Shown: positions 34,960-47,174, numbered from the stretch's first letter. The stretch is DNA of 64,000 nt from Emydura subglobosa (GCA_007922225.1 ML679966.1:52601583-52665582), one strand, 5' to 3'. The notes: a model not told the origin generated them from the letters alone. Numbers and translations are program-made.

Positions 34960-36180
34960 CAATCCATCCTTAATTAGCTGGCCAGTTACTTGTAATCAAG
35001 GTACACAAACAAGGGATCCCAAGCAGACCCATCATATCTGGCCACAGCACTTCTACTGAAGGAATATTGGGACTCATAGGAACCATTCTCAAATCACTCA
35101 CCACACGAAGACAGAGCGTTCTCCAGTTCACAACCGACTTCCTCCACAAATTCTGCAATATTAACCACCTACCTTAGAACACCATCCTTGCCACCTTGTA
35201 TGTCACCTCGGTGTAAACCAACATCCCTCACAATTTTGGCATACATGTCTGCCTAAAATATTTAAAGACAATGGACAACCCTCAGATATCCACCCCAAAC
35301 ACATTGCCAAACTCATCCATTTCATCCTCACTCATAACAATTTTACATTCAACAATACTTTGTCCAAACCATGGGAACAGCCATAGGTACTAGCATGACT
35401 CCCTGGTATGTCAACTTCTTCATGAGGGACTTTGAAGAAGAACTTTAGGACAAATGCACCAATGATATACCTGAGATACATGGATTATATTTTCATCCTC
35501 TGAACAGACAGCTTAAACTCCTTCATAGATTTCAACCACAACATCAGCAACCACCAGCTGTCCATTAAACTCTTTCTGGAACACTCCTCCACCATCACCA
35601 ACTTCCTGGACACCACAATCAGCTTCAACAATGGAAACCTACAGACAACTATATATTAGAAACCCATGGATCACCACGCTTATCTTCACAGATCCAATAA
35701 GCACCCCAAACATACCAAGAAATTGGTTATCTACATCCAGGCACTCAGATACCACAGAATACTCTCCAAGGAGAAAGTTGAGGATATACACCTTCATACA
35801 CTTAAAACCATCTTCAACAAACAAGGACACTCCACCAGAGAAGTAGATTGCATCATGAAATGGGCCATCCAAGTACACTGAGAAAACCTGCTTCAGTACA
35901 GAAATAAAACCTCCTCTGAGTGCATACCCCTAGTTGTTACCTAAAACCCTACACTGGAACCTACATGGGACATCATTAAACAACAACAACCTATACTCGA
36001 TGGGGAACCCATCCTGAAAAAAAATCTTTCCTGAATCCCCTTTTCTGGCCTTCAAACAACCCTCAATCTGCAAGCTCCCAACAGACTAGGGCTTACCAGC
36101 TCAAAGCTGCACCAGACCCTGCCAGAAGAACAGATGCAAAACCCGCAAACAAAACAGAGAATTAAAGATGTTCAGCATCT
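34960..36180 (+). mobile_element. Penelope-like element, old and degraded, with RT remnants
   Basis: Broken plus-strand coding pieces follow Penelope-type RT order. A T-S-V-x-T-N-I-P-H block lies near 35205-35235. A GTAIGTSM block follows near 35378-35400, then a YLRYMDYIF-like version of the catalytic box near 35468-35495. A TNFLDTTISFNNGNL block follows near 35598-35640. The frame is broken by stops throughout, and the catalytic Y-x-D-D has become M-D-Y. A GIY-YIG end is not visible, so the 3' part is missing. Composition (C/A-rich) stands out against the AT-rich flanks. It is more diverged than the copy at 49500-50985. Confidence 0.8.
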
Positions 36181-37490
36181 GAAATATTAATAACTCTGTT
36201 TTCCATCAACAATAACAAACACTGTGGTAGCAACAAGTAATTCACTTTTCACAGTTAGGGGTCTACTCCCACGAAGTAAGCACATAATTCCCATTAATAC
36301 TATACATTTGCACTCTAAGGAAACGATCTTCCAAATTCTGCTGCTTTTTGCTTTGAAAATAAACACCTACTGCATCCTTAAAATGTTTGTGTGTGTGCAC
36401 ACACACGCACATACTAAAGTTGACATTAATGACTGTATTGTAAAAACAAGTACATCTTCCCACCCTATAGGAAACTATGATTTTAATCTTCCTGTTATTA
36501 ACACATTATTGAAACCTCTCACTGTTGGCCTCCTTGTTAATAAGTATTTGCTGTTTCAAACACCCATAGTAATAAAAATAAAATGCATTTAACTCCCCAC
36601 AGTCCCATTATGTTAAGGTAGTAGTTCATTTTTAATTAGTTTGTCTAATTGTTTAATTTCAAAGCCTGATTTCCTTAAGTGAGGAAGGAAAGAAAGACTT
36701 TGATCGATCAGTTAATTTCATTTACCCTAAAGACTTACGGTTAATTGTTAAAAGGTATTTGGGTAAACAAAGTTACTGAAATGTGAACAGTTGTGGCTTT
36801 CCAGTGGATGAACAGGTACAATATGGACCAAATCCTGCACTCAGTGCACAGTCTGAGTAAAAGATCTATGTGTATGGGGATTTCTGTAAGGCTTAGGAGA
36901 CAAAGAATCTTCCACTCCTGAGCTGCAGAGTAACATTGTCAAATCTGTGACACCATTTCTGCTTTTAAAGGGTAATATGTATATTTTTTATTTCAAGATG
37001 GTGGTCTTTTTGATGGTAGGTTTAGGTAGGGAAATAACAAATCTTCCTAACAAACATATTTTGACTACCTTTATTGCACAATATGTTCAATCAGAAAATG
37101 TAGGAATATCACATGGGAATAGTTGAGAATTTTTTTTTAATTGAAGTTCCAAAGATCACTATCCCTTCCCACGGGAAGGGAATCATTTAAGAGTGAATGC
37201 TGTGAATAGTCACAATTTACCAAAAATTAACATATTCTAGTACCTGAGACACCACACTATTTCCATCTACTCAGAATAGAAAATAAATGGCTATACCTAA
37301 TATACTATAGTGTGGTAATTATTGGCAAATATTTATTTCTGAATACTAACTATTGTACATATGAAAAGACAGATAGGCATATGTATTTATCGGAAAGGCC
37401 ACATTTGTTCAAAGGAAACTTTCTGGTATGTTTGGTAAACAACTTAAAAAATTACCAATTTATGTGTTATTCAGAGAAGTTCTGACTAAA
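36181..37490. other. Non-coding; short TG/CA palindrome
   Basis: A GTGTGTGTGCACACACAC palindrome lies near 36388-36405 and could extrude a hairpin or Z-DNA. No gene was seen. Confidence 0.5.
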
Positions 37491-37560
37491 GCCCTGATCT
37501 TGTGAAGTCAATGAACTCCATGGGATTAAGCATGTGATTAGATCTTTGCAGGGTTGGGCC
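37491..37560. repeat. Degraded fold-back element (GCCCTGATC... type)
   Basis: The left GCCCTGATCTTGTGAAGTCA and the right CTTTGCAGGGTTGGGCC are partial inverted matches around an AAGTCAATGAACTCCATGGG core, like the palindrome at 9260. Confidence 0.4.
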
Positions 37561-38243
37561 TTAATGTTTGTGTGTGTATTTTATTAATTAATTTAAAGGA
37601 TTTTTCATCACATAGGAAATTACATGTTCTTCAAGATATGAATGTGCTCATGAATCTAACAGGACTTTTCCTCAGAGCTGTATTTCTTCAAAGCTGGGGG
37701 AGGTGCCATGAACTCCTACAGCCTGAATGTTTACCTGCCTCTATATTACTTAAAACTAATTGAAGTCAGGCTATATTGAGACAATGCTGTCCAGGGCAGC
37801 AACAGACAATGCTCATACATTATTTCCTCCAATTAGAGCTTGTCAAACTATTGATTTTGAATAATATTAATTAATTCAACCCTCTTTTGATTAGCAAATC
37901 ATTCAAAAACCATTCCTGATTTTGGTTCACGTTATTGATTTTTTGCACAAATTCATCAAATAATTTTCATGAAAAATGTTTAGATTCTGCAATATTTGAG
38001 AACTGTTTGCATTGATTATTTATTATTTGTGTGTGCAACTGGTTACATAACTCACATAGTATTGTGTCTGCAGTCCAAATGATAACAAAAACTCTTTCAA
38101 TAGGATGATAGGAAATAACAATAAGTTTCCTGTATTTATTTTTTGAGTGAAGAAATATTCATACTAAAATTCATAAAAATTTTTTTTGCAATTCACAAGC
38201 ACTTCAGCAATATCATGCCATCAGACATCCAAACCTCATGACT
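37561..38243. other. Non-coding, AT-rich
   Basis: Nothing recognised apart from the TCATGACT target copy at 38236-38243 belonging to the hAT element. Confidence 0.5.
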
Positions 38244-38689
38244 CAGGACCAGCCAAAGACAAAATAGGCAAGGAATGTCTTTGGCACCCATTCTCCATTT
38301 GTCAAGCTTTTGAATACCTTATTTTTTATTGCATTTGTAGCCCATTTCACAACTTGGATGCATGATTTGCCTGCATGATTTATCCCTGTCATACAAGATG
38401 ATAAATTTGCATGCTAGGATCTGTAAATCTGTATTTATTCATGACATACATAAACAAATAAAAAAATTATTTCTTCTAATCTTATAGAATTTTAAGAATA
38501 ACTGAAATGTACTAACATCAAGAAATGGAACAGTGCACCAACATTGGGTGGGCCACTATTAAATAGCTTTACAGTAGGTGACAGCTTAAGAACGTTAACC
38601 CTAGTCCTTTAGTTCAAAAGGTAACTTTTCTTGCTTTTGCACCTTGTGAACTGAAGCACAGCATCAGAGGGATCCATAGATTAGCCAAT

Positions 38690-39320
38690 GACATTTTCAA
38701 GCAACAAAATAGCAAGTGATGTCAGTCTCTTGTTGGCCATCGTCAAATCAAAAGGTGTGTTTTAATGAGCCTGAGTTTCAAAAAGCTGTGCTCAGCACTT
38801 GAGGCTGTGACTGGCAATGTGAGCAGAATTCTCAAAGCTGTCTACACATTAGGAACAATATCCTTCAGCTCTGCATCATGAATGAACTGGAGAACTTGAA
38901 GTGGAGAATGTTTCCTGTGTGGCAAATTGTAATGGATGTTGTCCATTTCAACATAGAGGTCTTTATCATTGATGTCAGATATTTCTCCATGTGTCAGCAT
39001 CCAGTGACGGTCCACGCAATAGTTCAAGAGTGCTTTACTGTCCACCGGCAGCTTGCTAAAGTCAGACAAAACCACCCAGGTCTTTTCATGGTGCTTCATT
39101 TGTCCAAAAATTGCTTTGATGGACACTCAATGAGCGAGCAAAGAAACTGTCTCTCAATTTTTTCTGACGAGCTTCCCATCACCTTCTCATTGCCCTGGTA
39201 AACAAACAGTCTCTTCTTCCGATGAAAACGAGTTTCCTTTAAGACCAGATCAACTCCTAAGTTTTCTGCCATTTCTTTGGCAGCAGTAATGGCATCTTCA
39301 AATCCAAAGTACAAGTATTT
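38690..39320 (-). pseudogene. hAT transposase, C-terminal part (ZMYM1-like), frameshifted
   Basis: The minus-strand frames 39314-39096 and 39126-38842 follow each other with a frameshift near 39100-39125. The first carries FHRKKRLFVYQ, the second SDFSKLPVDSKALL and a HAELKDIVPNV end. Below 38842 the classic hAT dimerisation signature is legible: LTLPVTASSAEHSFLKLRLI. A further frame change follows near 38750, and then ANKRLTSLAILLLEN. This block (LP..A..E..FS.L..IK) is the hATC domain of ZMYM1/TTF-type transposases. The catalytic N-terminal region is missing and the frame is broken at least twice, so no active enzyme can be made. The exact family is inference. Confidence 0.8.
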
Positions 39321-39326
39321 CTTTTA

Positions 39327-39567
39327 TGTTGTTATGTAGATAGAGGCTTGATAGATATATTTGGCATCTCATTAAATATGCCCTTTATTATCGCAGCTTA
39401 CACTTGTCAAGTCTTACAGCAGAAGTACACTTTCACAATTACACAATAAAACAAGGTTCACAAGATCACAGCTGGGCTCTCACTTCACTTCAGTACATAC
39501 TTATATTTCACTGACTGACTGGCAATGCCCTGCCCTTTAATTACCCACGAGGACATGGCTGACAACA
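39327..39567 (-). mobile_element. Solo LTR nested in the hAT element (241 bp)
   Basis: The ends are TGTTGTTATG (39327) and GACAACA (39567), with TGTTGT/ACAACA inverted. The flanks TTTTA (39322-39326) and TTCTA (39568-39572) match at four of five positions, a decayed target duplication. Orientation is probably minus: on that strand AATAAAGGG lies about 60 bases from the 3' end, and ATATAAGT lies upstream. No internal sequence remains. Confidence 0.7.
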
Positions 39568-39818
39568 TTCTAGGAGGTTTGAGGAAAATGTAGTTCTCAG
39601 AAAGTCTGGAAGGTTCCATGAGATTCTACAAAGGTCTATAACATTCTAAGAGGTTAATGAAAAATCAATCCACATTCAGAATACCTGAAACATTTTACTT
39701 CAAACATTCTATTTTCTCTTTTGTTGCAAACAAAAACAGCACCCTGAATCCAGTGCCCCTTCCCAAAGCCCAGCACCCCAGGTGGTCGCCTCCTCCTATA
39801 TCTGGCCCTGTCATGACT

Positions 39819-41558
39819 AATAAGTTATATGACCCAATGAATCACAATGAATAGAACTTAGTGTTTATATATGAAGTTACTGTTTTTAAATCTATTTGCC
39901 AATTGCACTTTCAGTCAGGAGACAGGTATAGACAGACCTAGCAAGACAACTGCCAAATACTATGTAAATTCACTCGGCAATATGTCCACTTGCTATAAAC
40001 AATAGTGCTCCTGCTGTCAGTTGTCTTGACTTTCTTTCTTCCCTTAATATAAGGTTATGCCACAAATGTAAAAAAGCTAGGCAGTTCAAAGTGAGTTGGT
40101 CACTCCACCCTTAATTTAAAATATTGTGCCTTTCTCAACAGCATAAATTACGGATCGATTATTGTCCTTAGCTTTCAACTAGCAGGCATTTGTGATTTGT
40201 GTCTCAACCTTAACATTATTCAAACAGAGTGTTTAGAATTTAATATTCTAATATCAGTGAAACCCTACTGTGAGAGTAAACAGTGTTAAATGTTTCATTA
40301 ATATGTATGATCTTTTTCATATTCATTGCAATTAAACTACCCGTTATTTTGGATAACAAAACCACCACCATATTTGAACTATAGGAACTATAATAAGATT
40401 CAGTTTTAGATTATTACACATAAAAAGAATACATAGAATGGCAAGTATGGGATTTCAATAATTGAAACCTATCCCACTCTGGGTTTTATCATTATACAAT
40501 GTGTAATTGATGTGCAGTAAATACGAAATACTAAAATTAATTTGCAAGCATTACATATGGAGACAATGAAAAAATATAGTCCAATAAATCCCTGGTTTCT
40601 AAGATAAAATCTTCAACTTCATTTTGGATTTTACAGTGTACCAATCTACTGAGAATGAAGATGTTTTGCAAACTGTGAAGAAGCATTAAGAATGTATGAA
40701 GAAATTAATTAGTTGTTCTCCTTTTGATTTGTTTCCTGCACAAATGACATGAAGCTTCATAAAATATGCATGCTACTTTGTCCAAGCTCACCTCAAAAAA
40801 TACATCCATTGGGGCTCTGGAGCATAAGAACTTGAACTGATGAGGCTCTGGTATTAGAGCTGATTAAATTGTATGCAGCCAAAATTAACTTTAATACTTG
40901 GACAACTCTCTGTATGGAGAACAATTACCACCATGGTCCACAAAAATGGATTGAAGTCCTCTTCGCTAAAAGCTGCATATAAAGAGCAACCAATAAGAAG
41001 CCATCTGCCATTTGATATATTCATATAAAGAACATCCAATAAAAAGTTTTATAGCTTCTAGAAAACCCAGGAACAATGCTACATATTTTTGAGTGCCATT
41101 TTACTGCCTATTAACCAGCTGTAACACTGACTGCACCTATTCCCTCATCCTCCCACCCATCATGAACCCTATCCTGCCCTTCTGTACCTTGCAGTATTAT
41201 TGACTCCCAGGCTTCTTCTCTTCCAGCAGGTGAGACAGGCCAGGCTGCTACTACTTAAGATACTGCTAGGCCAGCAGCTCTTTCCCCTCTCTTTTTTCCT
41301 TCCATCTTTCCACCCTCATTCCCTGCTTCCTCTAGGTCTCTCCCTGGAGGAGTTGAGAATAAAGAAGGGCACAGACTGGCTGGCATGAAAAGGAGGACAG
41401 TCTCTTCAACCAGCCCAGCGCACTTGGGCAGCTGGATCAAAAACCCAAGTCTCAGCAAGAGAGCCTGGGGAGTCAGAGAAAAATCTCAAATGCCAAAGGC
41501 TAGGAGGTTTGGACACAGCTCAGTGACTGATGCTTATGAAAGTAACACACTCTGTAAT
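39819..41558. other. Non-coding, AT-rich
   Basis: No gene was seen. The open frames at 41200-41620 lie in a pyrimidine-rich patch and a microsatellite and have no domain. Confidence 0.5.
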
Positions 41559-41609
41559 ACATACATACATACACACACACACACACTCTCTCTCTCTCTC
41601 TCTCTCTCC
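41559..41609. repeat. Compound microsatellite (ATAC)n(AC)n(CT)n
   Basis: ATAC units (41559-41571) pass into AC (to about 41586) and then CT (to 41609). Confidence 0.95.
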
Positions 41610-42614
41610 AGAAGGTAAAGGAAGCTCATAAATTACTAGTGTATGAGGATGATATACTTCTTATCATCATACTACAGAAAGACAGCAATAATGAAAATCG
41701 AGGACAACATCATATTTTGGATTTTAGCACAGCATTATAATAAGAAGTTTATCTTCTTGCCCCTGATGATCAATTATTAATAACATAAAAGTAATATTTT
41801 TCCCATGCAAGCAGAATTTTGCAATGTTGGGTTAGTATCAGGTTATAAAATTAGGTGGCAAAATGGTAGTAATGTTTTGCCAATCTCTTCAGTTTGCCCC
41901 ATGGAATTTAAGATTTATTTGTGAGCTAAGCATAGGGCTAGATAATATAATGAAGGATAATCTGAGAACAATAATACTGCATATAAAGGAAGATCTCAAG
42001 GGTTAGAACTCATTAAATCTGAGTTTATGGAGATGAGTTAATGCTATTAAGTTGATATCTGCTCCACAACAACTATTTTTCTCAAATGTTCCCAGTACAA
42101 TTGCTGGCAGCCTACTTTGCACAAAAGGGCAATCTCTGTTCGCCTAGGGAGAATCAAACAGCCGTGACTAAAGTTTAAACAAAACAACTCAATGTAGGCT
42201 TAGATACAGAAGGCTTATGTTTAACTGACCTTAAAATCCATGAAATGGTTTTTAAGTGTAACCTGAATGAACTTACTATGGCATGGTGAAACAAAAAGCC
42301 TTGTTGTAGGTTAGGATGGACTATTGTGAGCATAGGAATATTAGAAGACTATTACATAACCTAATATACCATAGCCAGAAACTTACAGCTATACTTTAAA
42401 AAATTAGTCTTCCCCTATATCATGAACTTGAGGATGCAAAAAAAAAGATCACAAGTAGAGTGTGCATTTATGAAGAACAGTTCTACTGGTCTTTAAGTGA
42501 GTTGTGTTCACCAAGAATTGTACCTTCTAAGAGGGACCCTAGAAAATGCCCCTCATATGGAATTCCTAAAGGAGTATGCTTGAGAGCAATTGACATATGC
42601 AGCCCCCAAAGTTT
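41610..42614. other. Non-coding, AT-rich
   Basis: Nothing recognised. Confidence 0.5.
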
Positions 42615-42760
42615 TTGTCACTATTATTTATTACTTGTATTACTGTAACATCTAGCAGCTCCAGTTGTGGATCAGGACTCCGTTATGCTGGGCTCTATAC
42701 AAACCCAGAACCAAAAGATGGTCCCTGCCCCCAAAAAGAGCTTACAATCTAAGTTTTCAG
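42615..42760 (+). repeat. Ancient amniote SINE/LINE tail (MIR1_Amn/L3-like), best copy
   Basis: The phrases TATTACTGTAACATCTAGCA, GGATCAGGACTCCGTTATGC, TGGGCTCTATACAAACCCAG, GGTCCCTGCCCC and GAGCTTACAATCTAAG appear in consensus order. Confidence 0.7.
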
Positions 42761-44284
42761 ACAGTAATGTCTCCAGAAAGGGACCAGTCCATACCAGTTG
42801 TTCTACATTGACTCATTAGTCCAGTCACAGGCAGAAGCCAGAGACAAGCATTTCCCTAGTAGCTCTTGATCACTGTTTAGCACTATAACAGCAACTACCT
42901 CTGAATGTAAAGGAAACAACCTCTGGCTCAAAAAGGATGGGATAAGAGAATGATAAAGAAGTCAAGAGGTCCAGATAAGCAGTAAATATGGCAAAAGGTA
43001 TAGGTAAGACACACAAAATTATCCTGGGTCCTGAGAGTTAACAAGGGCATGTTGAAAAGCAACAGAACTTCTTTCTTATTATTTTCAACCTACTTCATAC
43101 ACCACCCACTCCTAATAAATGTAACTAAACTTACTCACTTTCACAATTGCCCTGAGATCAACCAACATGTGATAGCTGCTTAGTCCTTAATATAACCATG
43201 CACGTATGACAGTTGTGGAGGAGGGGAAGAAGTCACTTTGCTGGTAGAGCAGCCTAGGTGCATAAATAGGATTTAGAACCTTAAATTTAGACACCATAAT
43301 TTCAACATTTTGGCTTACATGATTTATCAGAAAATATATATCAGGGCAGAACCAGGAATGAAATTGAGGCTTCACAATTCCTAGTCTTTTATTTGAACCA
43401 ATAAACAACACTGCCTCCTTATTGACAGGTTATGTAAATAATGATAGCCATCTGAAAATATAATTTTTGCCTCAGAGATACTTGTATAAACTTAGTAGAA
43501 ATCATTCCTCTTTTTTATAAATGAAACACACTCAAAAAAGCATGAAATTCTGGAAGTTTAACAGTATTATATAGATTTAGGCATCTGCTGATTAAGCAGC
43601 TAAATATGAATTTGGATTCTTTATGTTAGGCAACTGTATTTGAACATTTTGACTTCTTTTGCGCCTCAATAAAAGGAGAATAGTAATACCACCACTTACG
43701 TGCCTTACAGGAATATTATTCTTTATTATTATCTGTAAAATACTTGAGATGAAAGTGGCTAGATAACTAGAAAATGTTATATAAGAGTATAGTTTTAAAA
43801 TGGATACCATACAATAGTAATACAATTTGGCCTTGTCAAAGATTTCCACTTTGATTCATAGTGCTTCTTCAGAAAGTCTTTTTGGAAATAAAGATGTATG
43901 CATATGTTTCCTTAATATTTATTCAGATTTAAACATGTTACAAAAAAACCCAAAAGTCAGGGAGATACTTTCTTGTCAATATTAGATTTTTCTTTTGATT
44001 TTTAAAAATATTCAAATATATCTAGACCTGCTACTATCTTTCATCATCCATTTTGAAGGATCAATGACATATTGTAGTACAAGATGCAATCATGAGAATT
44101 AAATGTCAACATTTCAGATCCTCGTATTTCACAGAACATCTGCTATAGAATAGGACAACTGCTCTTCATAATAGGCAACAATGTGTAAGAAGCTGGGTTA
44201 ATAGTGCTATATATGGCGGTAATGAAATAACTATTGTTCTGAGTTGCTTTGAATACATATATCACCACTGAAGGTAAATGGGTT
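42761..44284. other. Non-coding, AT-rich
   Basis: No gene or clear repeat was recognised. Confidence 0.5.
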
Positions 44285-44345
44285 TCCACATCTGGGATTT
44301 GACCTAAAGATCTCTGGCATTGTAGGCAAAAGCCCTAACAGTAGG
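44285..44345. repeat. tRNA-related SINE fragment, candidate
   Basis: The text CTGGGATTTGACCTAAAGAT, CTCTGGCATTGTAGG and AAAGCCCTAACAG resembles the 3' half of a tRNA-derived SINE ('GGGATTTGAACC...'). Only about 60 bases are legible. A similar fragment lies at 59220-59290. Confidence 0.4.
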
Positions 44346-44489
44346 CCATTAAATTCATCAATAATAATACAGAAAAGACAGATGTCCAAATTTATATTTT
44401 ATGAAAAAACAGATGACGTAGTCCTATCATGTAATAGGATTCCACTAATTCCACAAATTATCAATTTCACTTTCAAGTCCACTAATATC

Positions 44490-44865
44490 TCAGGAGGATA
44501 TTAAACAGCAGCTACTAAAGTTAGTCATTTTTAAATCATCAGGTATGGATAACTTGGATCCAAGATTATTAGAAGAGCTGCCTGAGGAACTTGGCACACT
44601 GTTAATGTTGATTTTCAGTAAGTGTTGGACCATCAGGGGGATGCCAAAAGACTAGAAAAAACATGCAAACATTAAAAAAAGGGTAAAGGGGATTACCCGG
44701 GTAATTATATGCCTGTCATTCTGACATCAATCCTGGGCAAGATAATGGAGTGGCTGATACAGGATTCAATTAATAAAGAATTAAAGGAGGGTAATATAAT
44801 TAATGCCAATCAACATGGGTTTATGGAAAATAAAGATCTAGTCAAACTAACTTGGTATCTTTTTT
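44490..44865 (+). pseudogene. CR1/L2-clade LINE, RT fragment on the plus strand
   Basis: Coding pieces in LINE order are present. First comes EDIKQQLLKL, then SSGMDNLDPRLLEELPEEL (compare the 'KSPGPDGIHPRVLKEL' block of CR1), then an ISKCW-like block. A stop falls near 44655. The frame from 44709 then has MPVILTSILGKIMEWLIQD and INANQHGFMENK, which correspond to 'YRPVSLTSVPGKVME' and 'QHGFTKGKS' in the better copy at 29104. The match ends near 44865, where LTR-like sequence begins. This is an old 5' RT portion; the catalytic FADD box is not included. It cannot encode an active protein. Confidence 0.75.
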
Positions 44866-45558
44866 CTGTCTCTTCAGGAGAATTAAGGCCTAATTGGCCC
44901 ATAACAACCCTATTGGCTACACCTAATAGCAATCTGGTGCTCCAGGTGGTATCCTATTAGCTAATTAGTCATGGAGCATCTGAGTTAGAAAGGAGCTCCT
45001 AGAACAGTATAAAGGAAAAGTTTCTTAGAAGGCAAGGGGAGAGGGAAAGAGCTTTCTGTAGAGAAGGCTTACAGCTGCTGCAGACTAGAAGGAGCCCATA
45101 AGATCTCTGTGGGGTTGAGCACTGAATGGGGGCTTGGAATTGACAGTGAGAGCCCCAAGAGAACTATCAGGGTCCCAGTGGTATCCTGTCTATGTATGCA
45201 ACATATGCATCGCATGCCCGAAAGGCTGTGTGTTACATGCCTAAATGGCTGTACAGTGCCAACAAGATCCAGCCTGCAGGATGATTCCATCTGGCACCTG
45301 AATGTGCATGTAGAACAAAATGGCATTCTCTGCACAGCATGACCTCACACACTGCATGTAGAGAACGCACACAGGTAGGTCATGCTTTGCATGTAAAACA
45401 GTTGTTGCATGCCTCACTGAAAATGTCCTGGCACCCCACTACAGGGTCCCTGAGGAAGTGAGACAGTGGCATAGCTCCTTATTAGGCTTTGGAAGAAACT
45501 GGCATAGGCCTCCAAACCTGAGAGTCGCACAGGTGGAACTGGCTCCAGGGAAGAGAGT

Positions 45559-45560
<2 letters not shown>

Positions 45561-45591
<31 letters not shown>
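45561..45591. repeat. (GA)n microsatellite
   Basis: An uninterrupted run of GA dinucleotides of about 28 bases. Confidence 0.95.
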
Positions 45592-45594
<3 letters not shown>

Positions 45595-45600
45595 TTAGAG

Positions 45601-45735
45601 GAAACCCACAGGGAGCAGCATAAACTCCTGTGGGGAAAGCCCTGAGTTAGGACTTACAATGAATAGAAGAAACCCACAGGGAGCAGGTTAGGCTCCCGTG
45701 GAAGAAGTCCTGGAATAAGGCTTGTAAGTGGGAGC
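45601..45735. repeat. 68-bp tandem duplication in the LTR-like block
   Basis: GAAACCCACAGGGAGCAG occurs at 45601 and 45669. The following CTCC(T/C)GTGG and CCTG(A/G) words are also shared, so two diverged units lie head to tail. Confidence 0.8.
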
Positions 45736-46150
45736 AAGGAGACCTGATAGACAATCAGCCAGAGTCCCTGGAGAGTGGGAAGCATGATGAAGAAGTAGTA
45801 ATTATTAGTTTAGCCTGAGAGGGGCTGAAGAATTATTACTACTTTGGGTTTTTAGAACTTTTGTTTGGACCTTTTTGTTACCCTGCAAGGGGTTTGGACT
45901 TTCTGATTTGGCCAGAGGCCTGAACCATGGAAGACTCGGCTAGTGGCACACAGCTAGCAGGAGATTCCAGGAATGAGACCCCCTTGAAGCATCCCACCCT
46001 GACACAAGGGGGGGCGCTACAGGTGCTGAGTATACCACCTTACACAGGCAGTCTTACCACTGTCCAACAGAGTGACCAAGACACACTGAATGATCTATTT
46101 GAGAGTGAGGATGTAGGCCACCATAGGAGGCCAGGAGGCATAAGAAAGTG

Positions 46151-47174
46151 ATATTGCTGGGTTTGTCATTAGCCCTGATAACCTTTTCTTATGCCTTGAA
46201 TTATAATTTAACGTTAGCTGTAAAGTTTTTGCATCAAGAAGTTCTTCTATCAATTTGTACAGTGTCTACCATCAATGATCAGAAACAGATAACATGCATG
46301 GATATGCCCTACCAATACCTCTCGGAAGCTTTCATCCATTCATCTGTTTTCCAGAATCTCAGGGGGTTGTTTTGTTTATTTAATAACAAAAACAATAAAG
46401 TCTCTGGCTTTTACAGTGGTGAAGAAAGCCTCAAAAATGTGTCCTAAGTGTATCCGATACTGAGAGGAGTCTGCACAGAGCCTGGAGCAATAGCTCTAAG
46501 AAGTGTGCATTGGCTGATTCACCTTAGTCAGGTGTTAACTTAGACACCCAATGATGATAGTTTAAATGTGAACATTGTTAACTATTTCACTCCTCCTGTG
46601 AAAAAGAAGAAGAAGAGTTGTCACAGAACTGAATCCATTACTATGAGTAACATCTCATTTTGATGATTCGAGTAGATGGCATTTGGAAGATATCTCCACT
46701 TATTTTCCCCAGTCAAGGAGCCCAAGTATAAGGAAACTAGCAGAGCACATGAGCATGAACAGATCTTTCCATTGAGGAGCCAAGCTCAGGAAGTGTGGTG
46801 GAGTCAAAAAAACAAACGTTTTGATCTACACACATCCTTGTAGTGTTTCCTTTTGTTGACTCACATGGGGATGAGAAGCTCTTTTGTGGGCAGAGCATGG
46901 AAGAATATCATATATCTAACCACTGCCAAGACAATGGGACCCTGAACTTGACTGGGATAAAATGCACTACCACAATTACATAGCAATTATACAAACAACA
47001 GTACACAAAGGAGGCATGATTTGATGCATCTCCACAGCAAAGCATAATAGCACACTAATTCAAATGCAAGAGGTAGCTAACAGCAAAAGACTATAATAAT
47101 GAAGTAATTGAGAACCCCTGTACCTGTTTAAACTCCAAAAAGGAAGAGAGACGAAGAATGAGAGGGAAAAAAAA
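46151..47174. other. Non-coding, AT-rich
   Basis: The 99-codon frame at 46148 has no recognisable domain. No repeat was identified. Confidence 0.5.

Larger units (their letters stand above)
38236..39818 (-). mobile_element. hAT transposon with intact ends and 8-bp target duplication, internally deleted
   Basis: The element occupies 38244-39810 (1,567 bp). Its left end is CAGGACCAGCC, and the reverse complement of the right end is CAGGGCCAGATATAGG. TCATGACT flanks it perfectly on both sides (38236-38243 and 39811-39818). An 8-bp duplication with CAGG ends is a hAT hallmark. The minus strand carries the C-terminal part of a transposase. About 200 bases of coding-side sequence are separated from the 5' end by a nested solo LTR. 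A typical autonomous hAT is over 2.5 kb, so this copy has lost its BED/TTF zinc finger and most of the catalytic region. Confidence 0.92.
44866..46150 (+). mobile_element. Putative LTR/5' leader of a gypsy-type or retroviral element
   Basis: The block starts TGTCTCTTCAGG where the LINE match ends. It has CCAAT-type words (ATTGGCCC, CTATTGGCTA) at 44895-44920 and a TATAAAGG box at 45009-45016. A long G/A-rich leader follows with (GA)n at 45561-45591, a 68-bp tandem repeat, and the phrase TTGTTACCCTGCAAGGGGTT that I associate with turtle gypsy LTRs. No coding pol sequence follows. The 3' boundary and target duplication were not found, so the element's extent and class are uncertain. Confidence 0.45.

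Noticed and set aside
44285..44345. Possible functional tRNA gene
   Set aside because: Only a decayed T-arm-like phrase is present; no A-box, anticodon arm or acceptor pairing could be built.
46148..46447. 99-codon frame with a hydrophobic start resembling a signal peptide
   Set aside because: No homology recognised, no splice context, no codon bias that I could judge; the hydrophobic start is common by chance.
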